Below, piece after piece: positions 1 to 10,617 of a stretch of 37,757 nt of DNA. The notes beneath the pieces were generated by a model. The model ran no database searches. It was not told where the DNA came from and worked only from the letters and a program-made list of their open reading frames with translations. Source of the stretch: Pyrenochaeta sp. MPI-SDFR-AT-0127 (taxonomy: Eukaryota > Ascomycota > Dothideomycetes > Pleosporales > Cucurbitariaceae); the NCBI GenBank assembly GCA_020747015.1, contig JAGTJM010000125.1:1-37757 (forward strand). The letters run 5' to 3'. The position numbers were made by a program, and so were the translations under genes. How positions within the stretch are numbered: position 1 is the stretch's first letter; each line of letters begins with the position of its first letter.

Positions 1-217
1 TAGTTTATAAAGTTACTATTCTTCTAGTTAGTATAGTTCTACTCTAGTACTAGTAGTATACCTACCTTCTAGTACCAATAGCTCTACTACTATAGTACTA
101 TATAACTAGTAAAGGGTAGTATTAGAATTAGAAATAGGTACTCTATAATTTATACGCGAAAACTTAACTTTTATTTTCCTAACCCTATTCTTATTTTTAT
201 CCTTCATTTTGGCATAC
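1..217. other. AT-rich left edge, probably the decayed 5' part of the MULE element
   Basis: This stretch is strongly AT-rich and full of TpA steps. The frame of the MULE transposase that follows can be read back through part of it, but no recognisable motif remains. The rest of the element would lie outside the window. Confidence 0.4.
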
Positions 218-1375
218 CAATATCCTGAAGTTTTTGTCCTCGATGACACGTACAAAACGAATATGTACGGTATGCCATTGTTCCACATTGTCGGCACTAC
301 GTCCACTAATACGAGCTTTTCAGCAGCCTTCTATTTCCTGCGAGCCGAAGATTCACTTAACTACGCCTAGGCTCTCGAAAGATTCCTCCACGCCGCCCAA
401 TTAAATGCACCGACCTTAGTGACTGACTGAGATCTCGCACGGCGTCTAGCGATTTAGTATACCACCCTACGGTCACCACACCTACCGTGTATCTAGCACC
501 TTAATAAGACCGTGCTAGCGCATGTGAAGAAACACTACAAAGGTCAGCCGGAGGAAGAATAGCAGATGTTCTACAGCGCCTGGAATGATGTGATTAGGAG
601 CGAATGAATCGCCACGTTTAAGACCCGGAATGATCAGCTACATGAGAAATTTGCTAAGAAGAAAGTCCTGCTAAATTACCTGGACGACACATGGCTGCTC
701 TATAAGGAGTGCTTCGTTGTGGCATGGACTCGGCAACATACTCATTTCGGCCACACAAGCACGTCACGAGCTGAAGGAGCTCATAATTTCGTGAAGGCAT
801 ACATTGCATCAGAAGCGTGTGATATTACATTTGCATTCGAGCGCATTTCCATGGCACTGGACGATCAGCTCCGGCAGGCTGAACTGGAATGTAGGGACTC
901 GATTCTGACGTTGCATGCAGCTGAAGGGCCATTTTATGCCAATGTTCTCGGCCGCGTCTCGAGACATGCGCTACGTCTCGTCATCAAGCAGAATGAAAAG
1001 GCAAGAAAGCATAGAAATGACGATCCTCATCCCACTGACGGCATATTTCATACCACAATGGGTTTACCGCGCTACCAAATGATTACACAGCGTCTAAAAG
1101 AGCCTAACGCAAAGCTTTTCTTAACTGATTTCCATAGCCATTAGCATTTGCGCCAGGAAGAAGGGCAGACCAATGCACCACGCCTACTTGACCCGCTGAA
1201 GGCGACGGATTACTACAATAATGCCTGGGCTATCGAAAACAAGAGGTCAATGCAGCGCGTACCCTCCCAATTTGAACGAATTGATCAGCAGCTTCAAGCC
1301 GAAAAGCCACGCCAGAAAGCTCCAAGCCGCTGCTCATTATGTCAGTCGCTCCAGCATAACGATATACTCCGTTGA
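218..1375 (+). pseudogene. MULE (Mutator-like) transposase, inactivated by in-frame stops
   Basis: A single frame runs the whole length and keeps the MULE transposase core. The motif LDDTYKTNMYGMPLF near 239-283 carries the first catalytic aspartate. CIxHLNKTVLAHVKKHY lies near 488-540, then HFGHTSTSRAEGAHNFVKAY near 743-802. A cysteine pair (CSLC) near the end may be left from a zinc knuckle. I see in-frame stops at 368, 428, 455, 494, 560, 605 and 1142 and no frameshift. Several sit where the family has Trp or Arg, for example CI*HLNK where CLWHLNK is expected, so they fit G-to-A or C-to-T changes. The N-terminus and left terminal repeat are missing or beyond the edge. The open stretch 719-1144 is only a remnant and not a gene. 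Confidence 0.85.
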
Positions 1376-1744
1376 CGTAAATGGGCTCGGAGCATCAGCC
1401 AATGGAAGCCGGGTGGGCGCAGCCACGCTAAGCGGTGGGCCCGTTAGCAATATCGGTGGGCCCGCTAGCAGTCACCAACAGCCGAGTTGTGCCATGTTTT
1501 CAATTGAGCCAATCACCATTGCTATTGGACAGATCAGAGCCACGAAAAGCCACAATTGTGGTGGCGGGGAACGGAGGGGCCGGGCACGGGGACGGACACG
1601 GGAAACTGCGGGGAAGGGGAAGAGTCGAGCACCGAGGTGATGATCAGTCACACGAGGTGATCAGTCAGTCAGGTGCTTCATTTCTGAAGTCTTGAGTCTG
1701 AGGTTTTTCAAGTTTCAAGTTTTTTTTTGTCCTCTTTGGGTTGG
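1376..1744. other. Spacer after the MULE, no gene seen
   Basis: GC-normal sequence with short direct repeats (GGTGGGCCCG near 1434 and 1455) and T-rich tracts towards 1744. Overlapping short frames here have low-complexity Gly/Arg-rich translations and no family resemblance. It may be the 3' part of the MULE element. Confidence 0.4.
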
Positions 1745-1835
1745 AATTTTTGCTTTTTTTAATTAGTTTCAGGTTTTTTGGGGGAGGGTTTTTTCTCGCG
1801 CGTCCAGAGAGCCTCTCGTCTCTTCGTTCCTCAAG
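1745..1835 (-). repeat. Inverted repeat, left arm
   Basis: The sequence ending in CTCTCGTCTCTTCGTTCCTC is the reverse complement, with mismatches, of 5716-5805. Matching includes the CGCGCG core near 1798, the G-run next to it, and T-rich blocks further out. It could be the right terminal repeat of the MULE on its left, or one of two arms enclosing the gene at 2129-5540. Confidence 0.7.
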
Positions 1836-2128
1836 GCATGGCCCATGTGACCTCGGCTTGTGCGCCTACAAGTCAGCCTTGCAGCCTATCCCCCAGTGCG
1901 TCACAGCCGACTTGGTCGTGGATGGATTGAGGGCGCTATAAGGAGTGTAACTCCGTACTGAGCAATTCTGTCGCTTTTCAAAAGCGGAACTCTAATATAC
2001 TGTTATACCTTATATGACTCTTATTTCTCTCCTCCTCTTCTTAGGTAGCTATAGTTAAATCTTCTCTGGCCTATCTATGAGTTACACTGTGGGTTAGCGC
2101 TCCCGCTGTTTAAAGTAGCGCCGTCACA
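1836..2128 (+). promoter_or_regulatory. Putative promoter and 5' leader of the fusion gene
   Basis: A TATA-like GCTATAAGG lies near 1935. A pyrimidine-rich tract (TCTCTCCTCCTCTTCTTAG) lies near 2026-2044, a common feature of fungal promoters. The start codon context CACAATGATG gives two Met codons in tandem at 2129 and 2132. Assignment is by position and composition only. Confidence 0.35.
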
Positions 2129-5100
2129 ATGATGAAGCGCTTTGCGAGGTTATTGAAGGAGAACGGTAAGTCAAACGAATTAGAAATGCTTAGTCGCGAT
2201 ATTAATGATTCTAGCTCTTGAGTCTCATTCTAGTTCAACCAGAACGGACGGGCTACCCGAAGGCGATACTCCAGAGGCAAAGGTTGCGCGCAGCGTAGTA
2301 TGTTTTTACCCTGCGAACATCAATTTTCGACTTGGCTTAATAATGAATGTGATAGAAACTCTTCTGCGAGACCCCGAGTCCTGACGATTCGGTGAGTATT
2401 CACGATCCTACCATTGGCAGCGCCGCAGCACATACCTAACAGACTCTGTGAATAGTATGGCCAAGGCAACGAAGTCCTCCAACTCCCCATCATTGTCGCA
2501 GGGGCTGAAGAATCACCTACCGCTGCTGCCATAGCAGCGGAGCAGATTCGCAAATACTTGTCCATGAACAATGTTGCACGTCCAAATGTTCCATACAATG
2601 CTATCGTGCTCATTCGGATTCTGGCGGACAACCCGGGTCCTACGTTCACCCGCAACATTGATTCCAAGTTCGTCTTTACTATCCAATCCGTCCTACGGAG
2701 CTGCCAAGATCGAAGTATACAGGCATTCCTTCGCAAAACGATAGAGATGCTGTACCGGGACAAGGCACATGATAATAATCTAGCCAACCTATTTGCGATG
2801 TGGTCCAAAGAGAGCCGCAAGCCCAATTTAGTCCTACTAGACACGTCTGTAACCTCCGTCCCAGAAGAGAACCATTCCATATCGTCCGCAGTAAAGAGGC
2901 CTCTATCCGATTCAACAGCAAAGGGGCATGATGACTCAAGCTCTGAAGTGGTGCCCCAGGATGTTCTAGCTACATATTCTCCAGTTCCTCGTAAAGAAGA
3001 CAGCCATTCCAATCCTGATCAGGCTCTTTCGCCTTTCTCATTACGGAATCAATTCATAGATGTCACAAGTGGCCGTCACGATATGGGAAATGCATCTGAT
3101 ATCGAGGCTAGAGATGGTGAAAACCTGCAGTTTACCAGTGCCGATGCACTTTCATTCCAAGAAACAGATTTTCAATCTCATAACCCGTTCTCTACAACAC
3201 CACCTAGCACTAAATATCCCGAACTTTTCGTAACCGACGACGATCTACTTACACAAGAGATTGACGAAAATCCCTTCTTGGGATTTGGGATAGGGAGACA
3301 AGACAATATTGGTTATAGAACTTACAACGCATGCGGTATGTAAAAGGCTTGCTTGACGGAATATCTTTCTACTATGCGCCTTGCTAACCTAATACGCTCC
3401 TATAAAGAACGTTGTCAAAAGAAAAACCTTGAATGTCGGGCACCATTGCCACGGAAGCCAGGGGACATGTGCACCAATTGCATTGGTTCAAACGAAGCCT
3501 GCGCTTTCCCAGTTCCCCTTTTGCCGTTTGGGGATGAAGCCTTAGAAGTTGGTATCAATATACCAGACCGACCACAGCACAATGAGAAGCATTATTTTGA
3601 TAGATATAAGCCCCATGTTCGCCCAAGTTCAGGTCATTCGGTAGAATGGAATGCTAATTCGGCGACCGTCGTGGGATCGTCTGCTCCGCATTCGATGCTG
3701 GGAATACCTATAGAGGGGTCTTCCAAGATTGCAGTACGCTCTGCTGATACTGAACTGGACGATCAATTGAAAGCTAAAAGGAGAAGAAGAAGAGAGAGCC
3801 ACAACTTGGTCGAGCGCCGACGCCGAGATAATATTAATGAACGTATTGCAGAAATGGCTAAGCTCATACCTGCCCACCGGCTTCGAGAGTCACACTCCAC
3901 ACTCTCTTCAAACAAGGATAAAGACTTATCTGAGGAAGAATTCAAACCAAACAAGGGTGATATTCTTCATGCTACAGTCAGCTGGATCCGAGATCTACTG
4001 TGGGCTGCTAGAATGAGCGAAGAGTACGAGGCCGCTATTACGGCATCCTTAATAAAACTCGGAGGCAAAGACTTCTCTGCACTTGGCTCTACACCTGAGG
4101 GAGTAGCTATGAAAGCGGAGATAAAACAAGTTTTAGAGGACGTAAATATCTCTCCTACTACCGGGTTTAAATATAGTCGGCCCCTGGATTCGAGATCTGC
4201 GGTCCCTCTCACCGACAAAAGCCGACTCCAATCACTGGAGCTAGAGAATCAAGAGCGAAAACTTGAGATTCTTCGACTCCAAACTAAACCCGAACCTGAT
4301 CTAATACTTGGCGAAGTCACAGCGAATCCATCCGCTCCGTCCATTGCAAAATCAGCTGTATTGTTTACCGCTTACTTTGCAATCATTAGCTTCCTCAAGC
4401 TGCATTTTTATGCTGCAAGAAAACTGAAATATGAGGACTTAGGACAGTGGTATGAGTCGCTAGTGGATTTTCTTCACAGGCGATGTGAACGAACGCTGGA
4501 TCCAAAAAAGCGTCGGGTTCGATGGAAATGTGTAAGTTTAGCCTCCTTCCTCAAACCAACCAGCCCTTTCCGTTGAATTATACTTAACGTTGATGCAGCG
4601 CTGCGGAAAGCGTTTATATGATGATTTCATAGAGCTAGAGCATGGCGGAATTGCGGCCTTGCAAGCATCGCTCAACCAAGTGTATTCCCAAGCTGGCACG
4701 CAGAGCGGTACAGCGGGTAATGCTCGCGGTGGATCAAACTTACGCATGCTCCGTTATCTGCAGCAGCTTATACACCCAAGACAAGGAATTCGGAATATAG
4801 AACCTCACGGCTCTCTTCCGTTTCACGAGACGCAGAACGCACCGGGTGACCGATCCAAGCCCAGCCCGAGCTCTGACGAGGAGATATTTGACCTCAATCT
4901 TTTGATTCAACGCGGGCGCTACGCGAATAGCTTCGTCCCACTTGACCTCCGTCACATCCAATCCGACCAGGACGTCTTCAACCAAATGAGAGCCAGTCGT
5001 GAACGCACTGTCAACCGCTGGTGCTGGCTACAATACTTCAACCTGCGAGCCCTTCGAAGAATTCAATTTGTGCAGTTTGTCATGCATAAACTCGAGTACG

Positions 5101-5540
5101 TTGATGTTAAGAAGGTCGACGACATCCCGCCCCACGACAAGCTTGGCGAGTACAAGTATGTCTATACGCCAACTCCGGCTAAATATATCCCGCCTGTCGG
5201 CACGGAGTACATGACACACCTGTACCACCACCCGGATCATGCCGAGAACAACCGCGGTGTATTGCTTCCACTATTTCCTAAGAAGATCGAGGAACGACTA
5301 GCTGTCTGCAAGCAACAGGGCATGTGTACGGGTTGGGGAGTTCAGTTCCTTGAGGGCTGGAACTGGGTACGGATATTGACACTTGCATTTGTGCTGTTTA
5401 CGGTGGGAAGTGTGACTTTTGCGGTGGCGTGGTGGAAGCTGGAACATGATTTGCAAGGCGCATTTGGTGTCGCTTCGTATATAAGTACATTCCTAGCGCT
5501 CACGGTGGGATTGATTCAGGTCCGATTGCAGTCTGGATGA
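2129..5540 (+). CDS. Predicted fusion: VHS domain + Zn2Cys6 cluster + bHLH + fungal membrane domain
   Basis: Six exons: 2129-2165, 2215-2297, 2356-2391, 2456-3335, 3408-4531 and 4599-5540, giving 1033 residues. Introns start GTAAGT, GTATGT, GTGAGT, GTATGT and GTAAGT; two contain CTAAC. Residues about 58-172 resemble fungal VHS domains (NAIVLIRILADNPGPTFTRN). No GAT domain follows, but NPF motifs occur at 295 and 324. Cys345, 348, 355, 367, 370 and 377 form C-x2-C-x6-C-x11-C-x2-C-x6-C, a Zn2Cys6 DNA-binding pattern, with the first Cys on a separate exon. A bHLH follows at about 468-546; His477, Glu481 and Arg485 are the E-box contacts. A hydrophobic segment lies at 659-681. RRVRWKCRCGKRLYDDF near 715-730 and two more segments at 976-999 and 1008-1028 belong to a widespread Pezizomycotina family of unknown function. 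The frame is open throughout, but two or three genes could still be transcribed separately. Function is not known. Confidence 0.68.
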
Positions 5541-5554
5541 TGGTCCTGGCTTTG

Positions 5555-5742
5555 CCTTGAGGAACGAGGAGACGAAAGGCTTTCAGGCCCCCACCAAACC
5601 CCTTAACTAATACCTTAAGGAACGAAGAGACGAAAGGTCTATATACCCTACTTTTTACCTTAAGGAATGAAGAGATAAAAGGCTTTCAGGCCCCTACTAA
5701 ACCCCTTAACTAATACCTTAAGGAACGAAGAGACGAGAGGCT
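5555..5742 (+). repeat. Four tandem copies of a CCTTRAGGAAYGARGAGA unit
   Basis: Units start at 5555, 5613, 5658 and 5716, fifteen bases after the stop codon of the fusion gene. The first and third also share a 58-bp extension (CTTTCAGGCCCC then CCCCTTAACTAATA), so it is a two-step repeat of about 103 bp. The last unit runs into the right inverted repeat arm. The third shows RIP-like C-to-T and G-to-A changes. Confidence 0.85.
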
Positions 5743-5805
5743 CTCTAGACACGCGCGAGAGAAGAAGCCCCCCTAAAAACTCTAAAACTAAAAATCTAAA
5801 ACGTA
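5716..5805 (+). repeat. Inverted repeat, right arm
   Basis: Reverse complement partner of 1745-1835: the GAGACGAGAGGCTCTC block, the CGCGCGAGAGAAG block, the C-run and an A-rich outer part. The AT-rich transposon zone begins just beyond it. Confidence 0.7.
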
Positions 5806-6904
5806 AGGTTACCTAACTTTTACGTAATATCTACGCTACACTATATAGGTTGCGCTATATTCTACTTAGGACTTCTACCCTAATTTATTCCGGGCTAAAA
5901 CTATAGATAATTAGAACTAATAGAGAATATCTTATTTTTAGCTTATCTTTAAATTAAGGAGACTCTTATTAAGACTTTAGTTCTACTTTATTATCTTAAT
6001 TCTAAGTATTTTTCTCTTCCTCTAAGCTATAATCTTCTTATACTATATTACTATATAGAGTACGATAGTAACTATTAGTAACTATTCCTTAATCTTACTA
6101 TATTACTCTCGCTTCTATTTATAATACTTTAGGATAAAAGTATATAAATTTAAGATTAATATATAATAGTATTTATTATCTATATATAGATATAGTATAA
6201 AATATATAAGAAGATAGTATCTATCTTATATAAACTACTTATATATAAGTCTTATAGTATAGTTCCCCTTAGATTAGGAGGAGAGATTATCTAATCTTCT
6301 TAGTATAAAGATTACTAAGAACTAGTTATATATACCTTAGGTCTTAGCGCTAATTACTCTCTAGCTTAAATACTAATAATTACTAAGAAAATTAATCTTA
6401 TTAAAATCTATAAGAGTCTAGTAAATATAGGAGTAATAATTACTATAAAAAGTTATAAAGGTTCTTAAATTTCTAATAATTTATTATCTATATTATATAA
6501 TAAAGTATAAGAGTAGCCTTAAACTCTATATTAGAGAATAAATTCTTAATTCTTAATAGATTAACTTAGACCTTCTATAGCTATAGGAGACTACTTATAT
6601 ATATCTTTATAGTAGTATATATAAGAGTTTCCTAAATAAGATTTTATATACTCTAAAGCTAGTTTAGTTAGTAGATATCTAGTAGTAGTATATTATTAGA
6701 GCTCCTAAATAATACTCTTATCTTACTCTAAGCTATATTTAGAGTAACTATATTACTTTATAAACTATATATAGTAATATATACTAACTTTAGAAGCTAG
6801 ACTTACTTTCTATTAATTAAACTATAATACTAATTATAAGAATAATTTATAATATAATAAGAATTATATAGCTTCTAAAAGATAGATACCTATAGATTAA
6901 TATT
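5806..6904. other. RIP-like AT-rich DNA, content not identified
   Basis: Almost pure TpA-rich sequence with no open frame. No conserved transposase or polymerase motif survives on either strand that I can recognise. It is most likely the interior of an old repeat. Confidence 0.5.
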
Positions 6905-7530
6905 CTAACCTAGTATTAAAAGAGGGGTTAGTATCCTTAGTAGAGTAGCTATAATATAAAGTAGCTAGTATTACTAAGAAGCCCTTTCTTAGTAGCTTCT
7001 AGATTAGAGTAAGTAGAGGTAGATAAGTTAGTAGAAGTAGTTCTAAGTATTAAATAGTAGTATTTAATAATATTATAATTCTAGTTTTAGGAATAGAGAT
7101 ACCTCTAGAGGAGTACCTTAAGCTAACTAAAAGTATAGCTATAGGCGCTAATATAAGATTAAGCCCTAGGTACGTAACTACTTACTATACGTATAATAAG
7201 TATAATAAGTACTTACTATATATATAATAAGCGCGATAAGTATATTATATATATAGATAAGTATAATATATTCTTATAGTATATTATAATTAACCTTAAG
7301 TTATTATTAAATACTATTATTTAATACTTAGAACTACTTTAACTACTTATCTATCTCTACTTACTCTAATCTAGAAGCTTACTAAGAAAGAGCTCTTTAG
7401 TAATACTAGCTATTTTATATTATAGCTACTCTACTAAGAATACTAAACCCCCCTTTTAATAAATAATAACTTAAGGTTAATTATAATATTCTATAGAGGT
7501 ATATTATTTTTATCTATATACTTAGTTATT
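6905..7530 (-). repeat. Inverted LTR fragment split by a younger solo LTR
   Basis: 6905-7070 and 7462-7530 together read as one minus-oriented copy of the LTR family seen at 9440-9852. It is interrupted by the plus-oriented copy 7071-7461. The join AGTATTTAATAA + TAACTTAAGG is contiguous in the other minus-oriented copy at 7795-8010, which confirms that one copy was broken by the other. Confidence 0.75.
7071..7461 (+). mobile_element. Solo LTR (TGTTACGATTCGAG family) with 5-bp target duplication
   Basis: Starts TATTATAATTCTAG, a RIP-altered form of TGTTACGATTCGAG at 9440, and ends TTTTAATA. It is flanked by AATAA on both sides (7066-7070 and 7462-7466). No coding interior lies within, so it is a solo LTR left by recombination. 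Confidence 0.8.
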
Positions 7531-7794
7531 CTATAGATCCTATAATATATTATAGAGTTCTATTATAGAATCCTATAGTATCTTATAGTTTCTTTCTCTA
7601 TATCCTATAGAATCTTAGGTTATATAATATTATAGGGTATATATTATTATTAGCCTATATTTAGGTCTTATCTAATACTTATATCTCTTTCTTTTTTACT
7701 TATAAGTACTCTTAGCCTTCTTATAGGTTTATAATACTATATTAGTTAACTTAGTTAGTTTAGCCTCTATAGTCTAAATCTACTCTATCTACTT

Positions 7795-8010
7795 CTCCTT
7801 ATTAAAAGGTAGAGTATTCTTAGTAGAGTAGCTATAATATAAAGTAGCTAGTATTACTAAGAAACTTTTCTTAGTAAGCTTCTAGGTAGAGTAAGTAGAG
7901 ATAGATAAGTTAGTTAAAGTAGTCTAAGTATTAAATAGTAGTATTTAATAATAACTTAAGGTTAATTATAATATACTATAAGAGTATATTACTTTTATCT
8001 ATATACTTAA
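7795..8010 (-). repeat. LTR fragment, minus orientation
   Basis: Matches the reverse complement of the distal half of the LTR at 9440-9852 (for example CTTAGTAGAGTAGCTATAAT and AGTATTAAATAGTAGTATTT). Divergent sequence beyond 8010 suggests a related subfamily. The interval 7531-7794 before it is AT-rich with nothing recognised. Confidence 0.65.
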
Positions 8011-8060
8011 GGATTCCTAGATATCCTAGGTATCCTAGATATCCTAGATATCCTATATCC
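8006..8060. repeat. Short tandem repeat of CCTAGATAT
   Basis: Several imperfect copies of a 9-10 bp unit (CCTAGATAT, CCTAGGTAT) stand in a row. It lies at the edge of the LTR fragment. Confidence 0.6.
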
Positions 8061-8225
8061 TAAAGTCCTATAGTTAGGCCTATATATTCTAGAATCTATA
8101 GAACGTATTATATAATATTTCTTACTATTAGCTTTTACTTATCCTTTTAGAGTAATAAGGCTAACTTCCTAACTATTACCTCTTATAAGCGCCCTATCTA
8201 CTAATATAGGTTTATAATACTCCTA

Positions 8226-8938
8226 TTAAAGGTAAGTAATATATAGTAGCTTAATAGTAGTTAGGCTTTTAATCTATATAGTTACTATCTATACTATATT
8301 TCTAATCTATAATACTACTAAAACTATAGTAGCTACTACCTTTTCTAGCTCTTTCTCCTCTTCTTTAATCTCTATCTACTCTTTAGTAGTAGATCTATAA
8401 TTAAGGATAGCTTCTAGCTTCTTATACTTTTAATCTATATATAGAGAAATTAGATAGTAAACCTTATTACTCTATATATAATATATATACTTTTTAGATT
8501 TTTCTAAGAAAAATCTAAACTTAATATTTTTACTATAGGCTAAAGCTCTTATAGTATATATTTAAATAATTCTATAGGCTATAGGTAGAGTCTTAGAGAG
8601 TATAGAAATAGGTATTATAAATATAGCTAAATAATACTTAGCTAAGAAATAGTATTAGATAAGATTTAGGTATAGGCTTTTACAATAGGAAGTAGTATAT
8701 AAAAAGAAGAAAATAACTATAGTAGGTAAGATTAATTTAATTATACTAATAAGTAAATTACTAACTTAAGGTAAAAGTAACTTAAATCTAAAGTAAGTAT
8801 AGATTTAAGATTAGTCTAGATTTAGATCTAATTTAGAATAGACTTAAAATTTATTAGTAAAAATATCTAAGAAATACTATATATTATCTTTCTAACTCTA
8901 TAAAAGATAGGAACTATTTCTTCTAAGAAGAAGAGTAA
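8226..8938 (+). mobile_element. RIP-degraded 3' region of a chromovirus, with remnant antisense ORF
   Basis: The reverse complement aligns base for base over long stretches with 36060-36775, differing mainly by C-to-T and G-to-A changes. One anchor is AAAAATATTAAGTT; another is the run around TTTCTTAGCTAA. It is followed directly by a copy of the same LTR at 8939. By comparison with the right-hand element this is the segment between pol and the 3' LTR of a plus-strand Gypsy element. The antisense ORF it once held would have run right to left and is now full of stops. Confidence 0.75.
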
Positions 8939-9237
8939 TATAATAAATATTATATAGAAATAGAGATATATATATATTTCTATAGAATAAAAGATCTTAC
9001 TTAGATAGTATTAGACTTATCTCTAATACTACTTTAAATAAATACTATTATTTCTATTTCTCTATATATAAATATAGTTCTTTAGTAGTAGATAGTAGGA
9101 AAAGTTCTTTTTATTCTTTTATACTAGACTTATAGAAATAGAGGTATTCTTAGTTATCTACTATAGTATATACTTCTATATACTCTTAAGTTATACTTAG
9201 ATCTTTTTTAGAACTCTTTAGTACCTATATTATTATA
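8939..9237 (+). repeat. LTR of the chromovirus family, probable 3' LTR
   Basis: Reverse-complement match to 35755-36052 and 10618-10915. It begins TATAATAAATATTATATAG and ends TATTATTATA. The purine-rich AAGAAGAAGAG just before it corresponds to the polypurine tract of the less mutated copy near 36053. Confidence 0.7.
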
Positions 9238-9439
9238 GAGAATAAGTAAGAGGTAGAGCTTAGGCTAATAGAAAGATTTTATATATTTATAGATAATAAT
9301 AGTAATAAGCTCTTTAATATCTTTCTTTTACTTTTATTCTAGTCTTTAAGAAGCTTAATAGAGCTAAGCTTAAAGTAGAAAAGGTATATACTATTATATA
9401 GTATAGTTATCTTAGATAGCTATACTAGGTAGATACTAG

Positions 9440-9852
9440 TGTTACGATTCGAGTTTTAGGAGTAAGGACGCGTCTAGTAGAGATACTCTAGGCTAACTAT
9501 AAGTACTACTATAGGCGCTAATATAAGGCTAAGCCCTAGGTATATAACTACTCGCCTAGCTAAGGATAAGCGCTCACTATATATATAATAAGCGTAATAA
9601 GCGCTTACTATATACGCGATAAGTATAATAAGTATATTATATATATAGATAAGAGTAATATACTCTTATATTATATTATAATTAACTTTAAGTTATTATT
9701 AAATACTACTATTTAATACTTAGAACTACTTTAACTAACTTATCTATCTCTACTTACTCTAACTAGAAGCTTACTAAGAAAGGTATCCTTAGTAATACTA
9801 GCTACTTTATATCGTAGCTACTCTACTAAGGATACTAACCCCCCTTTTAATA
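9440..9852 (+). mobile_element. Solo LTR with 5-bp target duplication ACTAG
   Basis: 413 bp from TGTTACGATTCGAG to TTTTAATA (TG...CA ends with the final CA changed to TA), flanked by ACTAG at 9435-9439 and 9853-9857. It is the best preserved member of the LTR family also present at 6905-7530 and 7795-8010. Confidence 0.82.
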
Positions 9853-10617
9853 ACTAGGTAGGCTAAAGTAAAGCTAATAAAGCTTTATATATAAAGAGAT
9901 TAAAGATCTTATACAGATTATTACTAGGATATAATACTCTAGATAGGAAAATTAGAACTTAATAGTCTTATTATCTCTTATCTATAACTACTTCTTATTA
10001 TTCTAGCTATACTAGTATCTACCTAAAGAGAGTAGCTAGCTATAATCCTTCTACTCCTATATATTACTAGAACCTATCTAGTATATATATTCTCTTAAGG
10101 TATCTATATAATATTAACTAGCTATAAGTTTAGCTATTTCTCTATTTAGTAATATCTAGTTATTAAATAAAGGCTATTCTAATATTACTAAGTCTATACT
10201 ATCTTAGTTTAATTCTTTCTTTTTAAAGTAACTCTATTATCTTTTCTACCTCTTACTATATATATAAGACTAGAAGATAATTATTCTATAATTTATATTT
10301 AACTCCGCTATTTTATATAAATATATAATATAATATTTAGATATATTTATAGTCTATAGGTCTATTTATACTAATACTCTAGATTAGTATAAGTATATTA
10401 ATAGGAAATTATATAGTTACTAAATAATATAGCTTAGCTTAAATATATAGATTTAATATCTTAAAAGATAGATAGTAGTCTACTTTATATAGGATTATTT
10501 TTACTAATTTAGGATTATTTTACTAACTTTATAGGTTAAGAGTTAGATTTATACTTTATTATTAGTATTCTAAGAGAATAAGGTAATATAATTTAGGAGA
10601 ATAGGCTTTATACTAAT
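9853..10617. other. RIP-like AT-rich DNA, content not identified
   Basis: TpA-rich and without open frames. It may hold a degraded retrotransposon interior, but I found no motif that supports a family. Confidence 0.4.

Noticed and set aside
1221..1941. Several overlapping short plus-strand frames
   Set aside because: Low-complexity translations without motifs; the region is MULE flank and inverted repeat arm.
2320..3012. Minus-strand open frame of 230 codons
   Set aside because: It is antisense to the VHS exon, whose plus-strand reading has family motifs and consensus introns.
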